This document shows positions 24,857 through 36,271 of a stretch of DNA of 47,408 nucleotides, piece by piece. The stretch is from an uncultured Nitrosomonas sp. Lineage in GTDB: Bacteria > Pseudomonadota > Gammaproteobacteria > Burkholderiales > Nitrosomonadaceae. The notes under the pieces are model-generated. The model saw nothing but the letters and a program-made list of their open reading frames with translations. It was not told the origin of the DNA and searched no databases. The position numbers and the translations under genes were made by a program. Position 1 is the stretch's first letter. Each line of letters opens with the position of its first letter. The stretch covers positions 1 through 47,408 of the forward strand of contig CADEDJ010000022.1 in the NCBI GenBank assembly GCA_902826055.1, read 5' to 3'.

Positions 24857-27790
24857 ATGAATCACAATCTATTTAATAGCCTGTGTGAATTATCAATTGC
24901 GCCAGGAAGAAGTGCAAAATATTATTCGCTTCCTGCCTTGGAAAAGAGTGGAATAGGTCAAATTTCCCGGCTACCTATATCAATTCGCATCATACTCGAA
25001 TCGGTATTACGCAATTATGACGACAAAAAAATTACCGAAACTCATATCCGACAATTAGCAAACTGGCAACCCCGCACCATTAGGGTCGATGAAATACCGT
25101 TTGTAGTGTCACGTATTGTGTTACAAGATTTTACGGGCGTACCCTTGTTAGTAGATTTAGCAGCAATGCGAAGTGCAGCTGTAAAGTTAGGAAAAAATCC
25201 CAAGCTAATTGAGCCGCTAGTACCCGTGGATTTGGTTGTCGATCATTCAATTCAAGTTGATCATTATGGAACCCAAGAAGCACTCCAGCAAAATATGGCA
25301 ATTGAATTTTCCCGTAACAATGAGCGCTACCAATTTATTAAATGGGGTATGCAGGCTTTTGACACTTTCAAGGTAATTCCACCGGGAATCGGTATCGTAC
25401 ATCAGGTTAATCTCGAATACCTTGCTCGCGGAGTACACTGGAAAGATGGATTCATATATCCTGATACGCTTGTCGGCACCGATTCACACACCACAATGAT
25501 TAATGGCATTGGCGTCGTTGGATGGGGTGTTGGCGGTATCGAAGCTGAAGCTGGCATGCTTGGACAACCGGTTTATCTTCTTACACCTGATGTAGTCGGC
25601 GTTAATCTGACAGGACAATTAAATGAAGGTGTTACTGCAACCGATTTGGTTTTAGCAATCACGGAAATGCTGCGTAAAGCCAATGTCGTTGGGAAATTTG
25701 TAGAGTTCTTTGGTGAGGGAACTGCTTCCCTGGCATTACCTGATCGAGCCACTATTGCCAATATGGCGCCTGAATATGGTGCAACCATGGGATTCTTTCC
25801 AGTCGACGATGCAACTATTGAATATTTCAACGGCACAGGACGCACTGTAGAAGAAATTGCCGCATTTCAAACTTATTTCCAAGTACAGGAAATGTATGGA
25901 ATTCCACGGCAGGGGGACATTGATTACACATTCGAGCTGACACTTAATTTAAATTCAGTTGCACCTTCATTGGCAGGCCCAAAACGCCCGCAGGACAGAA
26001 TTGACCTGACTGCAATCAAATCCAAATTTACTGAACTCTTTAACAAACCTGTCAAAGAGAGTGGCTACAGCAAACAAGACGATGATATTAATCAACGTTA
26101 TCTGACTCGCAATATCAATATCGAGGAGCCTGAAGTATGCACCCATCTTGGCCCGAGTAATCTCGATGATGTTCGGCTAACGCCAGCCGCTTCTAGCAAA
26201 ACACCCGAAAAAAGTAACGACATAGAAACGCAAAATATTGCTCGTCCCGACAGGCGCATGGTCTCCCGTAACATCGCTGAAATGACTGCTAATCGACCGA
26301 TGCTGGGCGCAACCGATTTAGACTTTAACGAATTGAACGGTTCTTCGATTGAACTAGGCCATGGAGATGTATTGATTGCTGCGATTACATCCTGTACCAA
26401 TACATCCAATCCTAGCGTACTGCTAGCTGCTGGATTGGTAGCCAAGAAAGCTGTAGAAAAAGGACTAACAGTCAAACACCACATCAAAACTTCGCTGGCA
26501 CCCGGGTCTCGTGTAGTCACAGACTATTTGACCGTTACGGGATTGCTTCCTTATCTAGAGCAACTAGGCTTTAATATCGTTGGTTATGGTTGCACCACAT
26601 GTATCGGCAATGCTGGACCTTTAGCTGATCCAATTGAAGAAGCAATTGTTAAAAACGATTTGGTTTGTGCTGCTGTATTATCCGGGAACCGCAATTTCGA
26701 AGCACGCATTCATTCGAATATTCGCGCCAATTTTTTAGCTTCACCACCGCTAGTTGTAGCATATGCAATCGCCGGTACAATTCTAAAAGACCTTACCACT
26801 GAACCACTAGGTATTGGTAAAAATAACCAACCCGTCTGGCTCAAAGATATTTGGCCAAACAGTGAAGAGATTCATTTATTGATGAAATTTGCTGCCAACG
26901 CAAATACCTTTCGGAAACTCTATAGCGACCTTACCAAAAATCACGAGCTATGGAATAACGTTACTTCTGTTACCGGGAAAACCTACAATTGGCCACAATC
27001 TACTTATATTGCTGAGCCGCCATTTTTTGAAAATTTTTCACTGCAATTACCAGATTCCGGTGAAATCGAGAGTGTTAGAAACGCGTATGCATTGGGTATA
27101 TTTGGTGATTCTGTTACCACAGATCATATCAGTCCGGCTGGTTCGATTAAGGATACTTCCCCAGCTGGTCAATATCTGCTGGATCAACATGTCGAAAAAG
27201 CGGATTTCAATAGCTACGGTGCCCGTCGCGGTAACCACAAAGTGATGATGCGCGGTACGTTTGCCAACGTACGCATTAAAAACTTAATGATTCCGGGTAG
27301 TGAAGGCGGTATCACGCTCTATCAGAATCCTGCAAATGATGAATTGGTACAAATGAGCATTTATGATGCAGCCATGAAATATCAAGTACAAAATATTCCA
27401 ACAATCGTTTTCGGCGGCAGGGAGTATGGCACTGGTTCAAGCCGCGATTGGGCAGCTAAAGGTACACAGCTATTAGGCATCAAAGCAGTTATCGCAATCA
27501 GTTTTGAACGCATTCACCGCAGCAATCTGATTGGGATGGGTATTTTGCCGTTACAATTTAAAGACAATGATAATGTTGATTCACTTGAAATTAGAGGCGA
27601 TGAACAATTTGACATTCTTGGATTGCGCAATATCCAGCCACAGCAGGATGTTACCCTAATCATACGAAGGAAAGACGGAAGTAGTAAAACCGTACCATTA
27701 CTATGCCGCATTGATACCGCCATTGAGGTTGACTACTATAAGCATGGCGGCATCCTGCCTTATGTACTCAGGGAACTAATGGCTCATTAA
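24857..27790 (+). CDS. acnA: Aconitate hydratase A (AcnA/IRP1 type) with an extra insertion
   Basis: 977 residues; the family is usually about 890-910. Converts citrate to isocitrate in the TCA cycle with a 4Fe-4S cluster. Cluster ligands are C513 ([11 protein letters not shown]) and the pair in [11 protein letters not shown]. Other signatures are [28 protein letters not shown] (about 205-231), [17 protein letters not shown] and [18 protein letters not shown]. Relative to E. coli AcnA there are about 75 extra residues between about 400 and 490, a polar stretch without known motif ([12 protein letters not shown] through [13 protein letters not shown]). The ATG follows a TCAGGAAA ribosome site. 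It stands alone after the tRNA cluster. Confidence 0.95.
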   Translation: MNHNLFNSLCELSIAPGRSAKYYSLPALEKSGIGQISRLPISIRIILESVLRNYDDKKITETHIRQLANWQPRTIRVDEIPFVVSRIVLQDFTGVPLLVDLAAMRSAAVKLGKNPKLIEPLVPVDLVVDHSIQVDHYGTQEALQQNMAIEFSRNNERYQFIKWGMQAFDTFKVIPPGIGIVHQVNLEYLARGVHWKDGFIYPDTLVGTDSHTTMINGIGVVGWGVGGIEAEAGMLGQPVYLLTPDVVGVNLTGQLNEGVTATDLVLAITEMLRKANVVGKFVEFFGEGTASLALPDRATIANMAPEYGATMGFFPVDDATIEYFNGTGRTVEEIAAFQTYFQVQEMYGIPRQGDIDYTFELTLNLNSVAPSLAGPKRPQDRIDLTAIKSKFTELFNKPVKESGYSKQDDDINQRYLTRNINIEEPEVCTHLGPSNLDDVRLTPAASSKTPEKSNDIETQNIARPDRRMVSRNIAEMTANRPMLGATDLDFNELNGSSIELGHGDVLIAAITSCTNTSNPSVLLAAGLVAKKAVEKGLTVKHHIKTSLAPGSRVVTDYLTVTGLLPYLEQLGFNIVGYGCTTCIGNAGPLADPIEEAIVKNDLVCAAVLSGNRNFEARIHSNIRANFLASPPLVVAYAIAGTILKDLTTEPLGIGKNNQPVWLKDIWPNSEEIHLLMKFAANANTFRKLYSDLTKNHELWNNVTSVTGKTYNWPQSTYIAEPPFFENFSLQLPDSGEIESVRNAYALGIFGDSVTTDHISPAGSIKDTSPAGQYLLDQHVEKADFNSYGARRGNHKVMMRGTFANVRIKNLMIPGSEGGITLYQNPANDELVQMSIYDAAMKYQVQNIPTIVFGGREYGTGSSRDWAAKGTQLLGIKAVIAISFERIHRSNLIGMGILPLQFKDNDNVDSLEIRGDEQFDILGLRNIQPQQDVTLIIRRKDGSSKTVPLLCRIDTAIEVDYYKHGGILPYVLRELMAH

Positions 27791-27849
27791 AGTAACTCTT
27801 TAAAAGGCATGCACGTTAACGGTAACTTTCCACACAATCAGCAAGATAT

Positions 27850-28725
27850 TTATTTTTTAAGCAAGTGATGTAGAAAAGCTTGAAACTCTTGTTTAAGTTC
27901 AGGATGCTTCAATGCAAACTCTACAGTTGCCTTTAAATAACCTGACTTACTTCCGCAGTCGAAGCGCTTTCCGCTAAATTCATGCCCCAATACAGATTCC
28001 TCGTTTAATAACTTTGCAATTCCATCAGTTAACTGAATTTCATTGCCAGCACCACGTTCTGTTTGTTCAAGAAGTTTAAAAATACGGGGAGTTAAAATAT
28101 AACGACCCACTACTGCCAGATTAGAAGGAGCCTTATCGACAGCCGGTTTCTCGACAATAGCATTGACTTTGAATAAGTTCTTAGCAATCGACTCACTATC
28201 AATAATGCCGTAGCGATTGACGGTCGGTCGAGGAACTTGTTCAATGCCTAGTATGGAACAGTGGTGTTGATTATAGATATCAACCATTTGATTCAGGCAG
28301 GTTCTTTCGCCAGCATCTATTAGATCATCGGCCAGCAATACTGCAAAAGGCTCATCACCCACCACCGATTGCGCACATAAGACCGCATGCCCCAGTCCCA
28401 ATGCTTCGGCTTGCCGAATATACACACAATCAACATGCGGTGGTAGTATATTTTGAACAACTTCAAGCATTTCATTTTTCCCACCAGCCACTAAATTTGC
28501 TTCTAACTCGAAAGCCTTATCAAAGTGATCAGGTATTGAGCTTTTGTTGCGGCCAATAATAAAAATTAATACATCAATACCTGCGGCAACCGCTTCTTCT
28601 GCAGCAAATTGAATCAACGGCTTATCAACGATTGGCAGCATTTCCTTCGGATTTGCCTTAGTTGCGGGTAAAAAACGCGTTCCCAATCCTGCCACAGGAA
28701 AAACAGCTTTTCTTATCGGCTTCAT
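27850..28725 (-). CDS. galU: UTP-glucose-1-phosphate uridylyltransferase
   Basis: 291 residues. Makes UDP-glucose from glucose-1-phosphate and UTP for envelope polysaccharide. Nucleotide-binding start [26 protein letters not shown], then [28 protein letters not shown] and [17 protein letters not shown] lies 10 bases before the ATG. It is downstream of galE (77-base gap) on the minus strand, so both enzymes of UDP-glucose/UDP-galactose supply are made together. The gene converges with acnA. Confidence 0.96.
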   Translation of the reverse strand: MKPIRKAVFPVAGLGTRFLPATKANPKEMLPIVDKPLIQFAAEEAVAAGIDVLIFIIGRNKSSIPDHFDKAFELEANLVAGGKNEMLEVVQNILPPHVDCVYIRQAEALGLGHAVLCAQSVVGDEPFAVLLADDLIDAGERTCLNQMVDIYNQHHCSILGIEQVPRPTVNRYGIIDSESIAKNLFKVNAIVEKPAVDKAPSNLAVVGRYILTPRIFKLLEQTERGAGNEIQLTDGIAKLLNEESVLGHEFSGKRFDCGSKSGYLKATVEFALKHPELKQEFQAFLHHLLKK

Positions 28726-28802
28726 TGATCGATTTCTCCTAAGTATTGAGTAGGTTATTAAATCTCATGTGCTTACTAATAAACTATGAAATATGATTCA
28801 AA

Positions 28803-29837
28803 TTAATTTTGATAACCATTCGGATTGGTACTTTGCCAACGCCAACTATCTACACACATTTCCTCCAAGCCAAGTTTTGCCTGCCAACCCAGCAATTCGG
28901 AAGCAAGCTTAGGATCAGCATAGCAAGAAGCAATGTCTCCCGGACGCCTAGGTGCAATTCGATAGGAAATCGTTTTTTTACTTGCCCTTTCATAAGCATG
29001 TACCATATCCAAAACACTATAGCCTCGCCCCGTACCCAAATTCACGGTCAGACATCCTTTATATTTACTAGCTTGTAAATTTTCGGCAGCAGCTAATGCT
29101 TTAAGAGCTTTGATATGCCCAATCGCTAAATCGACCACATGAATGTAATCACGCACACCCGTACCATCTGGTGTAGGATAATCGTTGCCCCATACACTCA
29201 AGGTTTCTCTTCTTCCTACGGCAACTTGCGCCACAAAAGGCATCAAATTATTTGGAATACCTTGAGGATCTTCTCCAATTAATCCACTATGATGCGCTCC
29301 AACCGGATTGAAGTAGCGCAATATACTAATCTTAAAAGAATTATCACTACATTGCAGATCCTGCAATATTTCCTCGATCATCAATTTACTACGGCCGTAA
29401 GGATTTGTAGGTGCAAGGGGGTGATTTTCTGTTAACGGCAGTCTAACCGGATCGCCATAAACAGTTGCAGACGAGCTGAATACCAAGGTTTTTACATTAC
29501 ACGTTTGCATAGCCTCTAACAGACGTAACGTACCTACCACATTATTGTCGTAATAGGAAAGTGGATACTCAACCGATTCACCAACCGCTTTTAACCCGGC
29601 AAAATGAATAACCGCGCTGGCTCCACTATGTTTAAGTGCTGCTATCAGTGCTTCGCGGTCACGACAATCACCAGTTATTAATTGCAGTTTTTTTCCAGTA
29701 ATTTGCTCAACACGTGCCAATGCCTCGGCACTACTATTGCAAAAATTATCAAAAACTGTGACATTAAAACCTGCGTTTAACAATTCAACACAAGTATGCG
29801 ATCCAATATACCCAGCGCCGCCTGTGACAAAAATCAT
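28803..29837 (-). CDS. galE: UDP-glucose 4-epimerase
   Basis: 344 residues from the ATG at 29837, which has GGAG 6 bases upstream; the ORF start at 29876 would add 13 unsupported residues. Short-chain dehydrogenase fold with NAD loop [11 protein letters not shown] at the N-terminus, [11 protein letters not shown] and catalytic Tyr/Lys in [13 protein letters not shown]-terminal [21 protein letters not shown] is typical of GalE. Interconverts UDP-glucose and UDP-galactose for glycans. Upstream of galU in the same direction. Confidence 0.96.
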   Translation of the reverse strand: MIFVTGGAGYIGSHTCVELLNAGFNVTVFDNFCNSSAEALARVEQITGKKLQLITGDCRDREALIAALKHSGASAVIHFAGLKAVGESVEYPLSYYDNNVVGTLRLLEAMQTCNVKTLVFSSSATVYGDPVRLPLTENHPLAPTNPYGRSKLMIEEILQDLQCSDNSFKISILRYFNPVGAHHSGLIGEDPQGIPNNLMPFVAQVAVGRRETLSVWGNDYPTPDGTGVRDYIHVVDLAIGHIKALKALAAAENLQASKYKGCLTVNLGTGRGYSVLDMVHAYERASKKTISYRIAPRRPGDIASCYADPKLASELLGWQAKLGLEEMCVDSWRWQSTNPNGYQN

Positions 29838-29922
29838 GGTAAGCTCCGACATGAAATGATAGATTGGTTTATGCACATTTAAACTTTCTCCATAATCCTT
29901 GATTCTCCAAGTCTTAGCTTAG

Positions 29923-30882
29923 TTAATCGCGAAAATGCTGCATAAAAGTTGTCACGAAATAATTAATTGCATCAGTTGGCAAATCATTGATACCCGCTGC
30001 AGCCTTGCGCCCTCCCCCGGTATCAAATTGCAAACACAACACATCTGCACCTTGAGGATCTGTCAGAGAAGCTCGCACGCTTACTGTATAATTTCCCCGC
30101 CGATTAAGCGTAATTACTGCATGTGCACGCTCCGGATTTTCATTGGCTAATCTGTTAGCAAAAATACCGCTCACGCGCCTTGCCCAAGGGGCATCTGGCA
30201 GTAAGTAGGCGGCACAATAGTCATCACTTGCCATGGGTTGCAATGTATCTGCTCGACTCATATCGTCTGTGTACCCTGCAGCCAATTTGATAAATGCCGC
30301 CGACTTAGCGATGAAATCCAAAGGATTGGCAAAAGATTTGATTTCTTCGTACAGTTCTGCTGGATGAAAATGCAGATCGGATACGGTATCTCCATAACCG
30401 TTATAATTCAGATACTCACCTAGACCTGCAAGCTGTTCTGTTGCAGTTTGTGTCAATCTGAACGAGTTTGCTAGCTGTTGAGCTTTTTGTATAAGGTTAT
30501 CGCCAAAAGCTGCTACGATCGCCCATGCGTGAAACTTTCCTTTCAAATGCTGATCCACCAATAAGCTCGTACATATATCAGATGACAAATCTATATACGT
30601 CGTCAAATTATCATGTAGCGGTATTTCCCCAGCATGGTGATGATCAAAATAATCAACGATTGCACCCGTCCCTAACAAACGCATCAAGCCAGTACGATTG
30701 CTGTCCAAAGAAATATCGAGCACTGTCACCCGATCTCCTGTATTTACTTCTACTCGATCCAGCAGCTTGATATCGCGCTTTACTCCTGTAACTAAATGCG
30801 CATTTCCTGGTTCAGCCAATCGAAGTTGATGCAATGCACATAAACCATCAGCATCGCCATTAAATACGTAATAATGATTCAT
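29923..30882 (-). CDS. DHH-family phosphoesterase, possible pAp phosphatase
   Basis: 319 residues, cytoplasmic. DHH motif I is NGDADGLCALHQ at about 8-19, motif III is DYFDHHHAGEI near 78-88, and the C-terminal DHHA1 part has DTGGGRKAAAGI near 290-301. The family includes nanoRNases and phosphatases of 3'-phosphoadenosine 5'-phosphate (pAp). The gene lies 59 bases downstream of cysNC, whose APS kinase makes PAPS, and use of PAPS yields pAp. A pAp-removing role is therefore a sound guess from context; a plain RNase or unrelated role remains open. The ribosome site is weak. Confidence 0.75.
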   Translation of the reverse strand: MNHYYVFNGDADGLCALHQLRLAEPGNAHLVTGVKRDIKLLDRVEVNTGDRVTVLDISLDSNRTGLMRLLGTGAIVDYFDHHHAGEIPLHDNLTTYIDLSSDICTSLLVDQHLKGKFHAWAIVAAFGDNLIQKAQQLANSFRLTQTATEQLAGLGEYLNYNGYGDTVSDLHFHPAELYEEIKSFANPLDFIAKSAAFIKLAAGYTDDMSRADTLQPMASDDYCAAYLLPDAPWARRVSGIFANRLANENPERAHAVITLNRRGNYTVSVRASLTDPQGADVLCLQFDTGGGRKAAAGINDLPTDAINYFVTTFMQHFRD

Positions 30883-30941
30883 AATGATAGGACCGGTGAT
30901 TATCTACACCGAAATTAAGTGAATTGAAACCAAATAAGATG

Positions 30942-32852
30942 TCATGATTGACTCAGAACACCCGCATCAGTTAGATAGCTCACAATTTCTTCGACTGCTT
31001 GTTCCGGTGTCAGTGTTGTTGTATCGATGTGAATCTCAGCGCTCTCGGGTATCTCATAAGGTGAATCAATACCCGTAAAATTTTTCAATTCTCCACGACG
31101 CATTTTTTTGTATAGCCCTTTGGGATCCCGCTCTTCAGCAACATGAATTGGTGTATCAATAAAAATCTCGAAGAATTCACCCCCTTCCACCAATTCCCGC
31201 GCCATTCGCCGCTCAGATCGGAATGGTGAAATGAACGATACTAAAACAATTTGTCCCGCATCAACCATCAACTTAGCAACTTCAGCAATGCGGCGGATAT
31301 TTTCAACGCGATCAGCATCAGTAAAACCCAGATCCTTATTGAGACCGTGGCGCACATTATCGCCATCTAGCAAGTAAGTATGTTTCCCGAGTGAATAGAG
31401 TTTTTTCTCGACCAAATTGGCAATCGTCGATTTACCACTGCCTGATAAACCGGTAAACCATAGAATAAAAGGCTTCTGTCCTTTAATAGCCGCATGCGCT
31501 TGCTTATTGATATTAAGGGCTTGCCAATGAATATTTTGCGACCGGCGTAAGGCGAAATGCAACATACCTGCACCAACCGTGTTATTCGTTAAGCGATCAA
31601 TCATAATGAAACCGCCCGTATCACGATCCTCTATGTAAGGATCAAATGCAATCAAGCGATCAGTGCTTAAATTACAAATGCCAATTTCATTAAGTTCCAG
31701 TTTTGTGACGGCGACATGCTCGAGGGTATTGACATTGACCTTATACTTCAGCATTGAGACATTTACAGTCACCGTTCTCGTACCGATTTTCATCAAATAA
31801 GGCCTGCCAGGAAGCATGGGTTCATCAGTCATCCAGACAACAGTGGCTTCAAATTGATCAGCCACACCTGGCGGTGAGTCGGTTGCAGCTAGAATATCTC
31901 CCCGGCTAATATCGATCTCATCGGTTAACGTAACTGTGATTGACTGTCCCGAAATCGCCTGCTCAAGATCGCCGTCACTGGTCACGATACGTGCCACACG
32001 GCTTTCTTTACCTGATGGTAAAACACGAATTGGATCTCCAGGTTTAACATTGCCACGAACAACGATACCGGAATAACCGCGAAAATCCAGATTAGGGCGA
32101 TTCACCCACTGTACCGGCATACGGAAAATTCCAGACTTTCCCGATTCATCTTCAATCTGTATATTTTCCAAATATCCCATCAACGTTTCGCCCTGATACC
32201 AAGGCGTATTTGCGCTTAAAGAAGTAATGTTATCGCCCTTCAGGGCCGACATAGGAATCGTTACGATATTCTGCAGCCCCACTTCTTTAGCAAAAACACG
32301 GTAATCATTATCAATCTGATTAAAAATCTCTTGCGAATATCCCACCATATCCAGTTTATTGATTGCCAATACCACGTGACGAATTCCAATTAACGATACC
32401 AGATAACTATGTCGACGAGTTTGTGTCAAAACACCTTTACGGGCATCGATAAGAATAACCGCGACATCTGCAGTAGAAGCGCCAGTAATCATATTGCGCG
32501 TATATTGCTCATGCCCGGGAGTATCGGCCACGATAAACTTTCTTTTGTCTGTCGAGAAAAAGCGATACGCCACATCAATCGTAATGCCTTGTTCACGCTC
32601 CGCCGCAAGGCCGTCCACCAAAAGCGCAAAATCCAAATCACCCGCTTGGGTACCAACTTTTTTGGAGTCGAATTCCAGTTGAGCCAATTGATCTTCAAAC
32701 AGCATTTTTGATTCGTACAGCATTCGCCCAATCAAGGTACTTTTTCCATCATCAACGCTGCCACACGTAATAAAACGCAATAAACTCTTATTTTCATGTG
32801 TTCTTAAATAAAGCTCGATATCTTCGGCAATTAAGTCAGACACGTGCGCCAT
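30942..32852 (-). CDS. cysNC: Bifunctional sulfate adenylyltransferase subunit 1 / adenylylsulfate kinase
   Basis: 636 residues: an EF-Tu-like GTPase CysN (about 1-430) fused to APS kinase CysC (about 450-636), the NodQ arrangement. GTPase motifs are [25 protein letters not shown] and NKLDMVG. The kinase P-loop is [19 protein letters not shown], followed by [16 protein letters not shown]. With CysD it makes APS from sulfate and ATP driven by GTP; the kinase part makes PAPS. The start overlaps the cysD stop (TAATG), indicating translational coupling. Confidence 0.97.
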   Translation of the reverse strand: MAHVSDLIAEDIELYLRTHENKSLLRFITCGSVDDGKSTLIGRMLYESKMLFEDQLAQLEFDSKKVGTQAGDLDFALLVDGLAAEREQGITIDVAYRFFSTDKRKFIVADTPGHEQYTRNMITGASTADVAVILIDARKGVLTQTRRHSYLVSLIGIRHVVLAINKLDMVGYSQEIFNQIDNDYRVFAKEVGLQNIVTIPMSALKGDNITSLSANTPWYQGETLMGYLENIQIEDESGKSGIFRMPVQWVNRPNLDFRGYSGIVVRGNVKPGDPIRVLPSGKESRVARIVTSDGDLEQAISGQSITVTLTDEIDISRGDILAATDSPPGVADQFEATVVWMTDEPMLPGRPYLMKIGTRTVTVNVSMLKYKVNVNTLEHVAVTKLELNEIGICNLSTDRLIAFDPYIEDRDTGGFIMIDRLTNNTVGAGMLHFALRRSQNIHWQALNINKQAHAAIKGQKPFILWFTGLSGSGKSTIANLVEKKLYSLGKHTYLLDGDNVRHGLNKDLGFTDADRVENIRRIAEVAKLMVDAGQIVLVSFISPFRSERRMARELVEGGEFFEIFIDTPIHVAEERDPKGLYKKMRRGELKNFTGIDSPYEIPESAEIHIDTTTLTPEQAVEEIVSYLTDAGVLSQS

Positions 32853-33748
32853 TAGAAGTACCCCTCTTGTTTCTTTTTCTCCATCGAACCCGCGGAGTCA
32901 TGATCAATCAGCCGGCCTTGCCGTTCGGATGTTTTTGCAAGCAGCATCTCTTGAATAATCGCGGTCAAAGAACTTGCTTCACTTTCGATTGCTCCAGTTA
33001 ATGGATAGCAACCCAGTGTACGGAAACGTACTTTTTTGATCATCGGTTGCTCCCCTTCTCGCATTGGCAGTCGATCGTCATCCACCATAATGAGAGTGCC
33101 ATCGCGTTCGACAACGGGCCGTTCTTTGGCAAAATATAACGGTACGATCGGAATGTTATTCAAATAAATGTATTGCCAGATATCCAGCTCAGTCCAATTG
33201 GACAAAGGAAATACGCGGATACTTTCACCTTTATTTTTTCGCGTGTTATACAAACGCCAGAGCTCAGGACGCTGTAATTTTGGATCCCAACGGTGCTGTG
33301 CTGAACGGATTGAAAAAATACGCTCCTTAGCACGAGACTTCTCTTCATCTCGACGTGCCCCTCCAAACGCCACATCAAAACCGTATTTATCCAATGCTTG
33401 CTTTAAACCTTCCGTTTTCCAGATGTCCGTATGTACCGCAGAACCATGCGTAAATGGATTAATCCCTTTTTCAACACCCTGAGGATTAATATGCACAATC
33501 AAATCGAGCCCTAGCTTTTTTGCCATTACGTCACGAAACTCAATCATTTCTCTGAATTTCCATGTGGTATCAACATGTAATAATGGAAAAGGCGGTTTCG
33601 ACGGATAAAATGCTTTGACTGCAAGATGAAGCATGACGGCGCTATCTTTGCCGATGGAATAGAGCATGACTGGATGCTCGCACTCCGCAACAACCTCCCG
33701 CATAATTTGAATACTCTCCGCTTCAAGGCGTTGTAAGTGTGTCAACAT
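32852..33748 (-). CDS. cysD: Sulfate adenylyltransferase subunit 2
   Basis: 298 residues from the ATG at 33748, with AAGGAAG 9 bases upstream; a TTG at 33754 is too close. PP-loop ATP pyrophosphatase fold: [18 protein letters not shown] carries the loop, and [19 protein letters not shown] and [14 protein letters not shown] are typical for CysD. Catalytic subunit of ATP sulfurylase, first gene of the cysD-cysNC-DHH run on the minus strand. No other sulfur-assimilation genes are in the window. Confidence 0.97.
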   Translation of the reverse strand: MLTHLQRLEAESIQIMREVVAECEHPVMLYSIGKDSAVMLHLAVKAFYPSKPPFPLLHVDTTWKFREMIEFRDVMAKKLGLDLIVHINPQGVEKGINPFTHGSAVHTDIWKTEGLKQALDKYGFDVAFGGARRDEEKSRAKERIFSIRSAQHRWDPKLQRPELWRLYNTRKNKGESIRVFPLSNWTELDIWQYIYLNNIPIVPLYFAKERPVVERDGTLIMVDDDRLPMREGEQPMIKKVRFRTLGCYPLTGAIESEASSLTAIIQEMLLAKTSERQGRLIDHDSAGSMEKKKQEGYF

Positions 33749-33754
33749 TTTCAA

Positions 33755-34263
33755 TAACTTCCTTAATTGTTAGAACGCTGCATGGTTATGTTAATACAGT
33801 TTCAGATTTTTATAATTGCAAAATAAACTATTTTAGCCTTGCAATTATTAATTTTTATTACATCGAGGGAAAAATTCTTACACCGATTAAGGCTATCCTG
33901 CTTTAACAGACAAGATATATATTTGACTTAGCATGTGATTTTTAATTTTTTTTAAATTTCGATTGATTAATTCCAAAAAATTAAAAGATATATTATCTAC
34001 TCATAGAACATTATCAATACCTATTTATACACCCGCATTGTACCCGATAATAACATTAATTTCAGCGAAAAGACTGGATTATTCAAAAACTAACAAAGCA
34101 AAACCCAATATGAAAGTGACTCCATGAATTTGGATTGTTCGTAAATAACAATTTCTTCAGTGCCATTGTGTAAGCAAAGCAATATAAAGCTAATGGAACG
34201 AATAATGAGTAAGCCTCCTCTTCAGCAGCTCAGGAATTATCATAGATGCTTTTGGGTGCTCGC
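33755..34263. other. AT-rich gap upstream of cysD
   Basis: About 510 bases without a recognisable gene. It contains the cysD promoter region on the minus strand and the 3' flank of the methyltransferase gene. No clear CysB-type or other operator can be named from sequence alone. Confidence 0.5.
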
Positions 34264-35232
34264 TTATGACAAAACACCAGCTTTGTCGACGGTATCTGAT
34301 TGAAAATTCAATGAACGATTTAAAGTATCGAGTGCACATTGAAAAACCGGAACTTCCTTATTAATAAGGCAAACTTCCAGTGAACCTGGCAGTGCGCTGA
34401 GAGTAGCTCCACCCTGATAACTAAAACGTACTGAAATATGATCACCTTTGGAAACCATTAGTGGCGTGGCTAATGGGAAAATGATGTATTGGGTATGCCA
34501 ATCAACAGTGCTGTATGTCAGCATATTAATGGCCAGTATATTTTTGGTGATAAGCCGCAAAGCATTGAGTTGGCCGTTCTCGGCAATGATAATTTCTGCA
34601 TCACAATTGCAGGTTTGGCTAAATGGCTCCGCATAAGATAGCAATTGAAATACTTCTGGATTTCCCAGGCTTTTACTTCTTTGCTGAATTGAACATGGAT
34701 CTTGAAATAAAATCGTAGGTGCGTAGAAACCTTCAAAATGGAAGTTTTGTTCTATCGGCTGAATTGCCTGAATACTGGCTTCTGGTACAAACACAGGTAA
34801 TGTGCCGCCAAATTTTTCCAAGTAGCGTTTTTTAAAGGAACTAATAATGGGCATTTGTTTTTCACGTAACAAACCTGTGTGCAGCATTTCACAGATAACC
34901 ACGTCGACGGGTTCAGGCGGCAAGTAATGCATGGCGTCGGCCTGAATAACTTCAATTTTGTCGCCGTTTAAGTTTTTCGCAAGCAAGCTGCGCGCAGCAT
35001 CCACCAGTTCCGGGTTGCGCTCTACACAATAAACCTTTTGTGCTTTTTGAGCAGCAAAAAAGGATTGCACTCCGGTACCTCCTCCAAACTCCAGAACTTT
35101 AGCACCTGGCTTGACCGCCAAATCAATCGCCTCTTTAAAGCCTTTTGTACGAATACTGTCATTCAACATATTGTGATGATAATGCAGAGGAATGAATTGA
35201 CCGAGCTCCAAGCTCTCAAATTTATTTTGCAT
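34264..35232 (-). CDS. Class I methyltransferase resembling protein arginine methyltransferases
   Basis: 322 residues; AGGA lies 7 bases before the ATG. SAM motif I is LEFGGGTGVQSFFA at about 47-60 and the ribose-binding acid is E71 (CVERNPE). Several features match the PRMT family and not generic methyltransferases. HHNMLNDSIRTKGF at about 19-32 fits the H..ML.D..R start. E115 and E124 in CEMLHTGLLRE have the spacing of the double-E loop. STVDWHTQYI at 241-250 sits where the THW loop is expected, followed by a beta-rich C-terminal half. The substrate is unknown. The protein lacks a signal peptide. It stands alone on the minus strand. Confidence 0.8.
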   Translation of the reverse strand: MQNKFESLELGQFIPLHYHHNMLNDSIRTKGFKEAIDLAVKPGAKVLEFGGGTGVQSFFAAQKAQKVYCVERNPELVDAARSLLAKNLNGDKIEVIQADAMHYLPPEPVDVVICEMLHTGLLREKQMPIISSFKKRYLEKFGGTLPVFVPEASIQAIQPIEQNFHFEGFYAPTILFQDPCSIQQRSKSLGNPEVFQLLSYAEPFSQTCNCDAEIIIAENGQLNALRLITKNILAINMLTYSTVDWHTQYIIFPLATPLMVSKGDHISVRFSYQGGATLSALPGSLEVCLINKEVPVFQCALDTLNRSLNFQSDTVDKAGVLS

Positions 35233-35379
35233 ATAGAATTCCTGAATGTAAGTACTGCGGTTTTATAATGAGCTACTAAAAGACAGTGACAGCAATGATC
35301 ATGCCAACTGCTATGAAACAGACATAAACTAAACGTGCGCTGCACATTTTTGCTGATCTTTTTATAGAGAATAAAGGCA

Positions 35380-35478
35380 ATGTCGGCAAATATTGCCGCA
35401 CTTACTCAGTTATCTGTTGAATGCGAACTTTATATCGAACCTGATCCTTGGCAGTTTCATCAACATATATCTCACTGA
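35380..35478 (+). CDS. Possible 32-residue small ORF
   Basis: ATG at 35380 opens a short frame encoding MSANIAALTQLSVECELYIE and 12 more residues, to a stop at 35476. AAAGG sits 3 bases upstream of the ATG, which is close. It could be the N-terminal relic of a larger gene. A CGGCAA/TTGCCG hairpin (35384-35398) overlaps its start. The rest of the 305-base gap at 35233-35538 shows nothing else. Confidence 0.2.
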   Translation: MSANIAALTQLSVECELYIEPDPWQFHQHISH

Positions 35479-35538
35479 TTCATGCCACTAACAAAGACTT
35501 CAGGGATTGCAGCTTAATTTGAAATATGCGGCATTTCA

Positions 35539-35925
35539 TCACCGCGCCATTCTGAATCCGTAATAATCGGATTGCACGGAAAAATCGTCCAGAACAAACA
35601 CAGGATCAGGTGTTGGATAAGTAGGTAGCCAGAAAGTAGCAAGATCTAGTGCTCCACTTGCTGTTCGAGCAGCCGTATGAAAAAGACCCCATAGTAAACC
35701 TTCGGCGAAACCAGTCAGCGGATTAATACCACCCTTCTCGCTCCACAACAAAAGATTCTTAGGCAGTTCCAGCCAGCCAAGTGCTATGTTAGTCGTACCA
35801 CTCATTATTTTCATACCCGCTCGACTAAAATAAACATCAGAAGTAATTGTTTCGGTAGCTTGTGCTTGAAAAGACAAAATAAGTAGCATAAAAAACACTA
35901 AACCTAATTTCGTTGTTTTATTCAT
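35539..35925 (-). CDS. Exosortase-associated TIGR04073-type protein
   Basis: 128 residues from the ATG at 35925, which starts a clear signal peptide (LGLVFFMLLILSFQAQATE); the ORF start at 36006 would put 27 residues before it. The mature part, with KIMSGTTNIALGWLELPKNL, GFAEGLLWGLFHTAARTASG and a Pro-rich end TFWLPTYPTPDP, fits the small exported family called exosortase system-associated protein TIGR04073. No exosortase or PEP-CTERM protein is in the window. Function is unknown; the conserved GW.E.PKN core is the strongest signature. Confidence 0.8.
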   Translation of the reverse strand: MNKTTKLGLVFFMLLILSFQAQATETITSDVYFSRAGMKIMSGTTNIALGWLELPKNLLLWSEKGGINPLTGFAEGLLWGLFHTAARTASGALDLATFWLPTYPTPDPVFVLDDFSVQSDYYGFRMAR

Positions 35926-36014
35926 AGCAAAAATTAATCCTTTTTTTCGATTTTTTAGTATGAATGACGTGGTCAACAATTTTCCTAGATAAAAAAGCGA
36001 TGACAACAGCCAGC

Positions 36015-36260
36015 CCCCATCAAACTAACCAGGCAGGTCTTCTTCCTTTGGGTTGATAAACGAATATTTCACTTCGTTTCTGTCGCGAAAAAAGACCGTC
36101 GCTTCATTTAATTTTTGATTTTCCAGCTTCAGTTGTTTGATTCTCGCCTTCAACTCGGAATTTCTTCCTGCTCCGGTGTCAGTTTTCCATTGCCTCGGAA
36201 TGACTGATTTGCATCATCCGCCTGGTATTACCTGATCCACCTCATGATTTTATGTAATAA
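36015..36260 (-). pseudogene. IS3-family orfA C-terminal fragment
   Basis: The minus strand encodes FRGNGKLTPEQEE, then after a one-base frame change ELKARIKQLKLENQKLNEAT and VFFRDRNEVKYSF. This is the leucine-zipper end of an IS3-type orfA (usual form: GKLTPEQAEIRRL...RLKMEREILKKATVFFA) running into the start of orfB. Nothing else of the element is left. It is a different subtype from the IS3 remnant at 430-972. Confidence 0.8.
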
Positions 36261-36271
36261 AATTCAACGCC

